DNA from: CAWHBO01 sp963827735
GTDB lineage: Bacteria; Patescibacteriota; Patescibacteriia; Patescibacteriales; UBA12075
Length of the DNA stretch: 64,000 bases
Assembly: GCA_963827735.1 (NCBI GenBank)
Contig: CAWHBO010000003.1
Coordinates: 248,001 to 312,000, forward strand
Reading direction: 5' to 3'
Shown in pieces: positions 35,020 through 44,303 of the stretch. The notes below the pieces were generated by a model. That model had not been told where the DNA came from. It saw nothing but the letters and a program-made list of their open reading frames with translations, and did no database searches. Numbering within the stretch: the stretch's first letter is position 1; every line of letters starts with the position of its first letter. The position numbers were made by a program, and so were the translations under genes.

Positions 35020-35931
35020 TTAACCCGCCGGCAGCTCAATCACCTCCACCTCCGGCTCTGTCTCTATCTGAACGGCCGTATCATCAACCGCCGCATCCGT
35101 TCCGGTAGCCGTCTCTGTTTCTGAAACATCAGCGGAATCAGCGTTATCAGAGAAATCAGCGTTATCAGCGCTATCAGCGTTCTCATCGCAAATATCCCCC
35201 AAGCCGTCATTGTCAAAATCTCCCTGGCTGGGGTTGAAGTTGTTCGGGCAATTGTCCAGTTCGCCCAGACTGCCGTCGCGATCAGGATCCATGCGGATGA
35301 CGAATTCATCATATACGGAATTCAGGCTGTCAGACAAAAACTCTTCGGAAGAAGACGCGGTCCTCAGCGCAAATGTGATCTCCGGTGATGCGATTTCTGT
35401 CGTCTTGACGGCCGTATAGCCGGGAAAAACTTTTTCTGCCACGGCCAGAGTCTTTCCGATCAATCCACTATACTCTGTCACTTCCTGTCTGACCTCGGCT
35501 CCCGTTTCCTCCGCCTTAGCCTGCGCGTCTTTCAACTCTTTGACGCGCGCTTCATAGTCATCTCGGAATTCCTTGGCCAGATATGCTCCCAAATCTTCTT
35601 TGAGCCTCAAAGAAACTTTTCTGATTTTCTCATTGATCTGATACACCCAAGCATCGCTTACAACAACCAGGTCCAGACAGGTATATGTTATATAGTAGTA
35701 TTTTTCGTCTTGTTCCACTTTTTCAATCCGAAAATCCATATCAAAAGCGTCAAGATCGACCGCTAAAAGCAAAGTGTTATCAATGCCCGTGATGCTCGTT
35801 TTTTCCTCGCCAATAAACTCTTGGCCGGCTTCAGTCTGGGCGAAAACCCCTGATGAAGCAAGCAAAAAAACCGCTAAGATAAGGACAGTAGCGTTGTTAT
35901 ACTTCAGAAAATGGATGATTCTTTGAAACAT
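35020..35931 (-). CDS. Secreted protein with thrombospondin type 3-like calcium repeat
   Basis: This 303-aa protein has a signal peptide (NATVLILAVFLLASSGVFA, likely cut after AQ). A mixed alpha/beta region of unknown type (about residues 35-225) is followed by a TSP3-type Ca-binding motif (DPDRDGSLGELDNCPNN and DFDNDGLGDICDEN). A low-complexity Ala-Asp tail (ADNADFSDNADSAD) is encoded by a 9-nt GCTGATNNC repeat, and the end is acidic. It is probably exported and surface-associated. Confidence 0.72.
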   Translation of the reverse strand: MFQRIIHFLKYNNATVLILAVFLLASSGVFAQTEAGQEFIGEEKTSITGIDNTLLLAVDLDAFDMDFRIEKVEQDEKYYYITYTCLDLVVVSDAWVYQINEKIRKVSLRLKEDLGAYLAKEFRDDYEARVKELKDAQAKAEETGAEVRQEVTEYSGLIGKTLAVAEKVFPGYTAVKTTEIASPEITFALRTASSSEEFLSDSLNSVYDEFVIRMDPDRDGSLGELDNCPNNFNPSQGDFDNDGLGDICDENADSADNADFSDNADSADVSETETATGTDAAVDDTAVQIETEPEVEVIELPAG

Positions 35932-36013
35932 TGGGGTGCGTTATTTTACTTCTTTATTATACTATATATTGGTATTATGTATCAAGCATTACTGGCGCAG
36001 GGATTTTATTTTT

Positions 36014-36664
36014 TTACATCCATAAATTTGCCAGATTATTCCGGTCGCGCTGCCATTTTTCAGGATTTTCAATAATATATTGACGAATGTTGTCATATGA
36101 ACTTTCATTGCGGATTATGCGGTCATAATACCTTGACTGCCAGGTGAAATTTGGGATTATTATTTTTGATCCATGTGTGACGGCTGATTTATATGAACCG
36201 ATGATAACCGGCAACGATTTTGGTTTGGGTGATATTTTTTGCATTTTACACGATGTTGGATTTAATTCGTTATCCGCATTCGTTGCATAAATCATGGTGT
36301 TATCCAAATCCGCGTCCGTAGAGACGAGGCATGCCTCGTCTCTACACGGGGTGTTTTCCGCTGCATTTGCATTATTGTTACACGTCATGTTATCAATCAC
36401 CACAATCCCATGCACATGGTTCGGCATCACGATATGTTCATTCAAAATAACATTTTTAAAATGCTTTGAAATTTCTAGCCAATATTTATCTGCTAATTTC
36501 CCGATTTCATTCAAAACCATTTTCCCATCAACCACATTCCCGAAAAACATTTCCTTTTGATGCGTACAAATCGTGACAAAATATAGTCCATCTTGCGAAT
36601 AATCATATCCATCCATGCGCGCGGAATCTATACGGTATTTATTTTTAAATAAACCGTTTGACAT
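36014..36664 (-). CDS. RAYT: REP-associated tyrosine transposase (Y1/HUH family)
   Basis: This 216-aa protein has the RAYT signature: KNKYRIDSARMDGYDYSQDG near the start, LYFVTICTHQKEMFFG, FKNVILNEHIVMPNHVHGIV (the HUH metal-binding motif), and GSYKSAVTHGSKI with the likely catalytic Tyr. A low-complexity, Asn-rich segment in the middle contains a perfect 28-bp palindrome (36318-36345) identical to one 95 bp upstream of the gene (36759-36786). RAYTs recognise such REP palindromes. A shortened copy lies at 46528-46719. Confidence 0.9.
   Translation of the reverse strand: MSNGLFKNKYRIDSARMDGYDYSQDGLYFVTICTHQKEMFFGNVVDGKMVLNEIGKLADKYWLEISKHFKNVILNEHIVMPNHVHGIVVIDNMTCNNNANAAENTPCRDEACLVSTDADLDNTMIYATNADNELNPTSCKMQKISPKPKSLPVIIGSYKSAVTHGSKIIIPNFTWQSRYYDRIIRNESSYDNIRQYIIENPEKWQRDRNNLANLWM
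36318..36345. repeat. REP palindrome inside the RAYT gene
   Basis: This perfect 28-bp palindrome has half-site GTAGAGACGAGG and centre CATG. It encodes residues CRDEACLVST of the RAYT without breaking its frame. Confidence 0.95.
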
Positions 36665-36758
36665 ATCCCTCCTTGATTAATTTTATTTTTAATATTTTTA
36701 TGTAGTTTGTAATTTTGCAACCGTTGGGCAAAATATATGCGGCGGCGGAATTTGCGAC

Positions 36759-36786
36759 GTAGAGACGAGGCATGCCTCGTCTCTAC
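36759..36786. repeat. REP palindrome upstream of the RAYT gene
   Basis: It is identical to 36318-36345 and lies between the RAYT start and the LamG gene stop, only 10 bp from the latter. Confidence 0.95.
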
Positions 36787-36795
36787 ACATGGGCA

Positions 36796-39700
36796 CTACT
36801 GGAATCTCACCGCCCCTCCCCCATACTCCATCTTAACCTGCTCCTCCGTCAAAGCATAATTCCAAATCTTAACATCATCGATAAGGCCAGTTAAAAAGCT
36901 CATGCTTCCGGCGCGACTGCCGAAATAAAGAGGTTCATCACCAAAATTATTCGTGTTATCTGCGTTTACGATTCGACTGGACGGCGTTTGAAGTATTCCA
37001 TCTATATATAATTGATTTTCATTAATTCCATTGGCATTCTTATCACCAATATATACAAAATGATGCCAAACATCTATTCTGGGAGTTGCCCAGCAATTAG
37101 CATTGTCTCCAACATTACCTCTGGTATATGCACCGATCGTTCCTGCCGGACAACCACCTATACCACTATCTACATATACCGCAAAACCATTATTAAATGA
37201 ACTTGTATCAGTTGTAAGTTCAAAAAGACCTTCTATATTATCAAAACTTGATTTTTTAACCCAAAAAGAAAGTGATATCGTAGGCGTACTGCTCAAATCA
37301 AAACTATTGATTAATGCATAATCACTCCCCCCATCAAAACTCCCCCCAGAATTGTTTTTCCCTACTCTTCCATTATACCAAAAAGAATTAGACGAAGACG
37401 CGCAAGTCCCGGTCGCGGTGACACCGGTTGCGCCCAAGAAAAGCTGTCCATGATTGCCATTCCCTGAATCATCATGAACAACCCCGCCCGCGCATTCATC
37501 AAACTTCCAATGCGCCACCGGCTTTCCGCCATTATAGTCCCAAGCGATTTGAGCAGGCGTGCGGGCGTAGTTGTAGATTTTGACATCGTCAAGAGATCCG
37601 TTATAACTATTCTGGCAGCTACTACCATTCCACTCTCCTCCAATACACAATTGATGTGTTGTATCTTTTAAATTACCTGTAAATGCAACTGGAGTGGCAA
37701 TACTTTTACCGTCTGAATATAAACGTATATACGATCCGTCATATACACCTGTAATATAATGCCATCCTTTCTCAACAAATGAATCATCGCTCTCTACTCC
37801 ATTTTCCGTATTGGATGAATTGGTTACCAAAAAGACAATACTTCCACCGGAACTAACCATTTCTCTATATAATGACCACCCATAAAAACCACTTCTAAGT
37901 CTGTTTACAAAAATTTCATCATTTACAGTTAAATTATCAAAGTTGACCCAGACATTAACTGTTAAAGCCGACCCTTCTCCGATTGACTGATTTGTACTGT
38001 ACACATAATCACCCCCATCAAAATCCAAAGCCCCACCCTTCTTCCCAACAAAATCCCAAGTGGCGCCGGTGATGGCGCCATTATTCCCATTCCCCGAAGT
38101 ATCAAAGACAGTCCCGCCGGACAATTCATCAAACTTCATCTCCAAAACCGGCGGAGTGCAGACGGCCGTATCCCCCGGAATGCAATATTCTTTATTAGCG
38201 CCGGTCACGGCCGTGCCATTGTTATCGCGACTCGCGTCACTCCCCAAGACCGCCGCCTTGCCCAAATTATATTCCGCCTTTATTTCATCTTCATTCAAAG
38301 CAAAATTCCAGATTTTCACTTCGTCCATTAAACCATTCAAAGAACCATCTGAATAGCTATCATTTAAATAACCTAAATATACTGGATCATTATCATAAGT
38401 ATTAGTGTGCACATAGTCATATATGCCTAACACCGTCTTATTAACCAGATCCCCATCTATATAAATTATAGTTTGTGCTTCTGCTGTGTCTTGATTTCTG
38501 TCCATAACTGCTATAACATTGTGCCACTGATTATCATCATATCTATTATTCGTACAATAAGCTGAATAGTTATCAGAAGACGATATCATGATTGTACAAA
38601 TACTTCCAAGAGATGGTGGGTCATATCCGCTTGAGTTATCACTAATGTCAATAAAAAATCCATTCTCGCTTGCATCAGGTGTCCAAGAATAAGTAAGAAA
38701 AATTTCCGGAGTATAAGAACTAATAGGTTGATGCTTCATCCAAAAAGAAACTGTAGCTATTTTTCCGGTTATATCAAGATTGGAAATAGTTTTTACACCA
38801 TCATCCACCCCATCAAACTCCATCGCCCCTCCCAATTTTCCATCCTTGGTCCACATGGCGGAAGAAGCGGTATTGGCTCCGCCCGTGCCGGGCTGAAGCA
38901 GGCCGTCATTGCCAAAGATACTCGCGTCATGCGCCACCGCCCCATACCCTTCATCAAAACTCAAATGCAAAACCGGTGACTTCACCGCCAAATTCCCCGC
39001 ATTCATGTCTTCCAAAATTTGTTTCTGCGTGCGGGCGTAATTATAGATGCGAACGTCGTCGATTAAACCGTCAAATGGTAAATCAAGCGCGCCTCTATTT
39101 CCAATATTGATATCTAAACCGTTATTCCAATATTGTGTTCCTGGAATTCCAACAGTATCTTCGTATGTCATTATTCCATTAAGGTAAAACCTTAAATAAC
39201 TTGAAGGTTCAAAAATGCCGACAACAAATGTCCATTCTTCCGGATTAGCATAAGCATATGATTGTCTAATGTTTGTTCCGTCAGCAGCAATGGTAAACGC
39301 GTATTCATCCGGTGAAGCTTCTCCTTCTACGCTTAATCCCCAAGCTCTCTGCCCGGAACCACCCATTTTACCGATAACATACTGATTTGATGTCAGCGCC
39401 TCTCCATGTTTTATCCAGGCCGTAACAGTCATTCCGCCACTAATCATCAAATCATTTGGTTCACCAATATTTACATAATCATCCACCCCATCAAAATCCA
39501 AAGCCCCGCCATACTTCCCCTGCGCCCAAGTGGCTCCGCTTATGCTTCCATGATTCCCGCCCGCAAAACTGGAACTCGCCACCGAATCATAGGCGGTCGC
39601 GCCGGTCGCTTCATCAAATTTCCAATGAGCCACCGGCCCCGGCGCCCATTCATAAAGCTTTCTGATTTCATTTGCCGATAAAATTCGATTATAAATTCTG

Positions 39701-42177
39701 ATTTCATCCATTTTTCCATTAAATTCATAATTAGTATCTTCTACCATTCCAATCATTAAATTATGGCTTGAATCATCAGATATATCTCCCGAAGGAAAAT
39801 CATAAACCACATAGCTTACTTCCAAACCATTTGCCCAAAATTTTAAATTTTCAAGATTTGTTTTTCCGTCATAGGTTACACAAATATAATGCCAAATACC
39901 TGTAGCAAAATCATAATTCATGGTAGCAATTAAATAGCTCACATCAAATTGCTGATAAAAAGCAATACCGGATTGATAATATAAATTCCAACCAATCATT
40001 CCAGTCCCTTGATCTTTACCAATAATATATTGATCGCCCAAACTATCAGGTTTTAACCAAGCACATATTGTTTTATTGGTTAGATTATCAAGCGAAGAAT
40101 CTGAACCAGCATAAATACCGTCGTCAGTTCCATTAAAACTCCCCCCATTCCCATACTTCCCCGCTGTCGTAGAGGCATCGCCATAATAGGTGCCGGTGTT
40201 GCCATTGCCACTCGCATCAATCGCTCCGCTCGTGGTGGCGCTTTCATCAAACTTCCAATACCCCACCAATCCATCCGTCATCCATTTATCAGAGGCCGAA
40301 CCAAAGGCGGCCGTCGCACCCTTGGGGGTGCTTTGGCCTGCTAAACCGGCGGCATAGTCCTGCTTGATTTGATCCGCCGTGCGGGCGTAGGGGTAGATTT
40401 TGACTTCGTCCAAATATCCAATCACACCTTCGTAATTATCTGCCGCGTAACCAACTCTCATGCTAGTATAATCAGTATCATTCGTAAATTTACCGTTATT
40501 ACTTCCCGCACCGACCGATATTGGTTTAGAAATTCCATCTATATAGATACCATATTCTTCATCGGCTGTTAGGCAGACATGGTGCCAGGCATTATTGAAT
40601 AACGAACGATCTGTATCTGTGAAACCGATATCTTGATTACCGCCATCATATATCCATAAATGAATCACTTCATCTGTCAAAAACGAACTAGCTCCGTTTC
40701 CAATCTGAAGATCAAATGCACTGCTTGACCCGTCACTGAAACTTAATAAAGTTTGCGATTGATCACTGCCAGTCTTTACCCAGGCGCAATAGGTACCATT
40801 GGATAACAATAAATTCGCATAACTGCTTACACCGGCATAATCATTGCCGTCAAACCATAAACACTTCCCGGCAACGCACTCACTCTCCTCTTTCCAAACC
40901 GCGCCGGTGATGGTGCCGTTGTTATTGTTGGCGCTGGAATCATTGGCCACGGTGCCGTAGCCTTCATCAAACGACCAGTAGCCGACAGGGCCGGGGCCGG
41001 TTTCTTCTGTTTGAGCCGAAAGGAAAGTGGTTGGGTCGTTTTGATTGTTGTATTCGGTGGCGATCCAGGTGGCAGAACGTACTGAACGGGAAATTTTGGT
41101 TTCATCAATCAATCCATGAAATTCATAAATCAAATCAACAAAAGTACCAAAGTATAAATCATTGGCCGAATCATCCGCGCGGCCAGCACCATCTTGATAC
41201 CCGGTAGAACTTGCTATACCATTTCTATATAATATAATATTATTTCCGCCAATTCCGTTTTGTGTAGCGCAAAGATAATGCCAAATGTTAGTCGCAATTA
41301 CTGGTGCCGAATTTACTCTAAAAGTATATGAAGAAGAACTGCTATAACTTGAGCCAAATCCACCGGTTTGTTCTAAATACAAATCCCAGCCAGCATTAGT
41401 AACGCTATCCAATTTACTAACTATAGCTGGATACTCATTGGGTGTAGTTATTGGCTTTACCCAAGTACAAACGGTAAAATTTTGCAATCTATTCAAACTG
41501 GCACTTTTGTTCACCTTGACATAATCATTATCACCATCAAAACTAAACGCCCCGCCCAATTTTCCGTTTGGCGTGCTGGAGGCATTATAACCGGCTACCC
41601 CGTTATTGCCAAATGCCGTGCTGTCACTGCCTGATGCGGTCGCATCATTCGGAAAATGCCAGACTCCGACAAAGTTTTCATCCCAAACACTCTCAGCCGT
41701 TTCCTGACTACCCACCCCCGCGTTGCCATAATACATAAAAATATTAGCGTCCACTCCCTGTGTCATCGTCGGCATCTTGACCCAAGCCACCAGCGCGCCG
41801 GTCGTGGTGGCGAAAGATTCAATTTCATGGGATAATTTTTCGCCGTTGGCGGATATAAAAATAATGTCATCAGCGTCCGCTTGCGCATGCGTTCCCAAAT
41901 CAGCATCAGTCAGGCTGACCAACATGGGGAAGTTTTCCAAATTGCCGGCGATCTTTGAACCATTGATCGTGATAGCTTTGCGGTAATTCCAAGAGTCGTT
42001 CCACCAGGTCGCTTCTACTTCACTGGGTTTTTTTATGAGAAAAAATATGGTTGAAGTAATAACAATCAAGCCAATAACAATAAGAAATTGGAAATTGGAA
42101 ATTGGAAATTGGAAATTTAAAAATCTTCTCAAAGAAAGAGTTGGTTTTTCTAATATAATTTTATTAAATAATTTCAT
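36796..42177 (-). CDS. Giant surface protein: DUF2341 plus seven LamG domains
   Basis: This 1793-aa protein has an N-terminal signal/anchor (FLIVIGLIVITSTIFFLI), a DUF2341 domain (about residues 58-160, WWNDSWNYRKAITI, YYGNAGVG) and seven concanavalin-like LamG_3 modules. Each module has a GGAFSFDGDNDYV-type strand, a TVCTWVKP-type strand and a GLIDEVKIYNYARTADQI-type end. Such modules bind carbohydrates or proteins at the surface. The N-terminal FQFPISNFQFLI stretch is encoded by five CAATTTC heptamers (42084-42118). There is no C-terminal sorting motif; it ends KMEYGGGAVRFQ. Confidence 0.9.
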   Translation of the reverse strand: MKLFNKIILEKPTLSLRRFLNFQFPISNFQFLIVIGLIVITSTIFFLIKKPSEVEATWWNDSWNYRKAITINGSKIAGNLENFPMLVSLTDADLGTHAQADADDIIFISANGEKLSHEIESFATTTGALVAWVKMPTMTQGVDANIFMYYGNAGVGSQETAESVWDENFVGVWHFPNDATASGSDSTAFGNNGVAGYNASSTPNGKLGGAFSFDGDNDYVKVNKSASLNRLQNFTVCTWVKPITTPNEYPAIVSKLDSVTNAGWDLYLEQTGGFGSSYSSSSSYTFRVNSAPVIATNIWHYLCATQNGIGGNNIILYRNGIASSTGYQDGAGRADDSANDLYFGTFVDLIYEFHGLIDETKISRSVRSATWIATEYNNQNDPTTFLSAQTEETGPGPVGYWSFDEGYGTVANDSSANNNNGTITGAVWKEESECVAGKCLWFDGNDYAGVSSYANLLLSNGTYCAWVKTGSDQSQTLLSFSDGSSSAFDLQIGNGASSFLTDEVIHLWIYDGGNQDIGFTDTDRSLFNNAWHHVCLTADEEYGIYIDGISKPISVGAGSNNGKFTNDTDYTSMRVGYAADNYEGVIGYLDEVKIYPYARTADQIKQDYAAGLAGQSTPKGATAAFGSASDKWMTDGLVGYWKFDESATTSGAIDASGNGNTGTYYGDASTTAGKYGNGGSFNGTDDGIYAGSDSSLDNLTNKTICAWLKPDSLGDQYIIGKDQGTGMIGWNLYYQSGIAFYQQFDVSYLIATMNYDFATGIWHYICVTYDGKTNLENLKFWANGLEVSYVVYDFPSGDISDDSSHNLMIGMVEDTNYEFNGKMDEIRIYNRILSANEIRKLYEWAPGPVAHWKFDEATGATAYDSVASSSFAGGNHGSISGATWAQGKYGGALDFDGVDDYVNIGEPNDLMISGGMTVTAWIKHGEALTSNQYVIGKMGGSGQRAWGLSVEGEASPDEYAFTIAADGTNIRQSYAYANPEEWTFVVGIFEPSSYLRFYLNGIMTYEDTVGIPGTQYWNNGLDINIGNRGALDLPFDGLIDDVRIYNYARTQKQILEDMNAGNLAVKSPVLHLSFDEGYGAVAHDASIFGNDGLLQPGTGGANTASSAMWTKDGKLGGAMEFDGVDDGVKTISNLDITGKIATVSFWMKHQPISSYTPEIFLTYSWTPDASENGFFIDISDNSSGYDPPSLGSICTIMISSSDNYSAYCTNNRYDDNQWHNVIAVMDRNQDTAEAQTIIYIDGDLVNKTVLGIYDYVHTNTYDNDPVYLGYLNDSYSDGSLNGLMDEVKIWNFALNEDEIKAEYNLGKAAVLGSDASRDNNGTAVTGANKEYCIPGDTAVCTPPVLEMKFDELSGGTVFDTSGNGNNGAITGATWDFVGKKGGALDFDGGDYVYSTNQSIGEGSALTVNVWVNFDNLTVNDEIFVNRLRSGFYGWSLYREMVSSGGSIVFLVTNSSNTENGVESDDSFVEKGWHYITGVYDGSYIRLYSDGKSIATPVAFTGNLKDTTHQLCIGGEWNGSSCQNSYNGSLDDVKIYNYARTPAQIAWDYNGGKPVAHWKFDECAGGVVHDDSGNGNHGQLFLGATGVTATGTCASSSNSFWYNGRVGKNNSGGSFDGGSDYALINSFDLSSTPTISLSFWVKKSSFDNIEGLFELTTDTSSFNNGFAVYVDSGIGGCPAGTIGAYTRGNVGDNANCWATPRIDVWHHFVYIGDKNANGINENQLYIDGILQTPSSRIVNADNTNNFGDEPLYFGSRAGSMSFLTGLIDDVKIWNYALTEEQVKMEYGGGAVRFQ
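42084..42118. repeat. Five GAAATTG heptamers inside the LamG gene
   Basis: Four exact GAAATTG words and one GAAATTT lie just before the membrane helix codons. On the coding (minus) strand they read CAATTTC and give NFQFPISNFQF, the same peptide as in Der. Confidence 0.92.
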
Positions 42178-42196
42178 AATTTCTAATTTCCAATAT

Positions 42197-42577
42197 TTAT
42201 TTATCTTTATAAACTAATCTACTGCAAGATTTAATATAAGTATTTAATTTCATGTGTAATATATTTAATTCTTTCATTAATAAATCATATTCATTATCAA
42301 GAATTATATTTCTTTTGTTAAGTAAAAATGTCCAATGTTTTGATTCCATCAGTGAGCCTCTGGAATTATAATAAAATTTTATCTTATCTTTGTGATGATA
42401 TCGCCCATAGCCTTCGGCGATATTAGCACCAATAGAATCTATGGCTGTAATAAACTGATCTCCAATTACTTTCTTGATTTGCCAATGCATTTTTTCATAG
42501 ACTTTCCAGGCGATATTGCTTAATTTTAATGACAATCTATATATTTCTAAATCACCTAATTTCAAATATTCTGACAT
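42197..42577 (-). CDS. Four-helix-bundle protein (23S rRNA intervening-sequence protein family)
   Basis: The protein is 126 aa from MSEYLKLGDLEIY; a TTG start three codons earlier lies in repeat DNA. The family pattern is visible: LEIYRLSLKLSNIAWKVYE, then VIGDQFITAIDSIGANIAEGYGR (the conserved helix-helix motif) and a final helix. These pentameric bundles are of unknown function and are often found as isolated insertions. Here it is bracketed by AATTTCC-type repeats (42176-42197 and 42577-42622) between two surface-protein genes. Confidence 0.88.
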   Translation of the reverse strand: MSEYLKLGDLEIYRLSLKLSNIAWKVYEKMHWQIKKVIGDQFITAIDSIGANIAEGYGRYHHKDKIKFYYNSRGSLMESKHWTFLLNKRNIILDNEYDLLMKELNILHMKLNTYIKSCSRLVYKDK

Positions 42578-42622
42578 AATTTCCAATTTCCTAATTTCTA
42601 ATTTCCAATTTCTAATTTCATT
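42577..42622. repeat. AATTTCC/AATTTCT word repeat
   Basis: Tandem AATTTCC, AATTTCT and AATTTCA words in 7- to 8-nt steps lie directly upstream of the four-helix-bundle gene and run up to the stop codon of the AWGENIGW gene. A shorter copy (42176-42197) sits on the other side of the bundle gene. Confidence 0.85.
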
Positions 42623-44300
42623 ATTTCAATATCATCTTCTCCTTCAAAATCACTCCTTCTTTAAAAATAATCGGACTGCCCTTTTGTGCCGCTTCCGTAG
42701 TAAACTGGATATATTCGCCATAGCCGGTGCCTTCGGCATTGACGGCATAAGCGCGAATGAAATAATTCGTGCCGGGCGATAAATTATCTATTACCAATTC
42801 ATATTCGCCAGAAGAATAAGTTCCGGTTTCGGATTTGGTCCAAGTGTCAGCCGCGGTCAAACCGTATTTGAATCCTCTTTCGGTAATATCCGCACCCATA
42901 CGCTCGCTGATACCGCGGGCGGTTATCGCCTTTGATCCGATGCCGGTGGGGGGAAGCGTGGTGACATAGGGCGCGCCGGTATATTCCATTGTATATGAAT
43001 CCAGGTCATGATTGAAGTTGATCCAGCCGATATTTTCGCCCCAGGCATAGCCGCTGAAACGCCCATTGTCCAAATCAATTACAACTTGTTCGTGCGTAGT
43101 ATTGAAATTGATCCAGCCGATATTCTCGCCCCAAGCATAGCCGCTCAAAGCGCCCTGGTCATTGGTCACGCCCCAATCCGTGGCGGTGGTATTGGTAGCG
43201 CCGGCCGTGCCGTTATAATCAAATTTGATCCAGCCGATATTCTCGCCCCAGGCGTAGCCGGTCAGGCCGGCTTCGGATACGGTGATCATTTCATGGGTAG
43301 AGCTGGCATTGACCCAGCCGATATTTTCGCCCCAGGCGTAGCGCCGGTCGCCGCTGAAATGATTGTAGGCATAAGCGATTTCCTCGCCGAATTGAAATTT
43401 GAGAGTATGATCGCCGGCTTTGATGGTATTGTGGATTATTCGGCCGGTCTCGGCGCATTCCCAATTTTCAAAATAAATAATATCGCCGGATAAAATTTCG
43501 GGGGTGCGCAAATCTTCCCCGCACCACAGCGACACAAATTCATCGTCGTTAACGGTCGCCTGGTCATTGGGTGTAATTATCAGATCAGCCATACCCTCGG
43601 TGGTGAAATTCACTTCCCAGTCGTCGCCGGTCAAAGGCTGTGAATACAGATTCAAAATACTTATTTCAACACTTGGGTCCAGAATAATCGGATATTTATG
43701 CGCAGACAGCCAAGCCGGGTCGGGCGTTAAAGTCAAAATATTATTTTCAAATTTCATTTTCACGTCTGTAACCAAACTTTCTTCACCGTTAGCATCTATC
43801 ATAAATGCGGCCGGAATAGTAAAAATTAAATCCAAAGGATTTGGTTCATTGGAATCTTTGATTTTGTGTTCTTGGCTATAAAAATTCAAATTGCCTTGGC
43901 TGTCTGACCTGGCTTCCAGTCCCTGGGCATCTATTTTAAATTCAAAAATTTCCGGATGACCGGGCTGTTTCAATATTATATCTTCTTTAATTTCATAGCC
44001 GAAAACCGATTGTACCACATCCGTGTTTTGATAAGCGTTGATATATTCAACTTTGCGCAAGCAATTTTGGTCCGAATTTTCCGCTTCACTAAGCAGCGTC
44101 ATTTCAGCATAGGCCGGCTTGATAAAGATACTTTCATCATTTCGCATCAACTTCATGCCATCTGGATATGCATCCGGCAAAACATAAGCAAAGGCGGGGG
44201 CTGGTTTATTGGACACTAAAAGAAAAGCCAATAAAAACGCTCCGCTAACTAAAAGCGATAATATTAATAAATAAATAATTTTAAATTTCTTTTTTTTCAT
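42621..44300 (-). CDS. Surface protein with four AWGENIGW repeats and a FnIII-like domain
   Basis: This 559-aa protein has an N-terminal membrane anchor or signal (IIYLLILSLLVSGAFLLAFLL). Residues about 45-310 form beta-rich domains of unknown type (YPIILDPSVEI). Four tandem repeats follow, each with Y-AWGENIGW and then V/I-N/K-F or A (RRYAWGENIGWVNASS; GYAWGENIGWIKFDYNG; GYAWGENIGWINFNTTH; GYAWGENIGWINFNHDL). A fibronectin-III-like domain ends the protein (ERGFKYG, LSPGTNYFIRAYAVNAEG). It is probably exported. It ends 35 nt before the four-helix-bundle gene's start region. Confidence 0.82.
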   Translation of the reverse strand: MKKKKFKIIYLLILSLLVSGAFLLAFLLVSNKPAPAFAYVLPDAYPDGMKLMRNDESIFIKPAYAEMTLLSEAENSDQNCLRKVEYINAYQNTDVVQSVFGYEIKEDIILKQPGHPEIFEFKIDAQGLEARSDSQGNLNFYSQEHKIKDSNEPNPLDLIFTIPAAFMIDANGEESLVTDVKMKFENNILTLTPDPAWLSAHKYPIILDPSVEISILNLYSQPLTGDDWEVNFTTEGMADLIITPNDQATVNDDEFVSLWCGEDLRTPEILSGDIIYFENWECAETGRIIHNTIKAGDHTLKFQFGEEIAYAYNHFSGDRRYAWGENIGWVNASSTHEMITVSEAGLTGYAWGENIGWIKFDYNGTAGATNTTATDWGVTNDQGALSGYAWGENIGWINFNTTHEQVVIDLDNGRFSGYAWGENIGWINFNHDLDSYTMEYTGAPYVTTLPPTGIGSKAITARGISERMGADITERGFKYGLTAADTWTKSETGTYSSGEYELVIDNLSPGTNYFIRAYAVNAEGTGYGEYIQFTTEAAQKGSPIIFKEGVILKEKMILK

Positions 44301-44303
44301 TGC

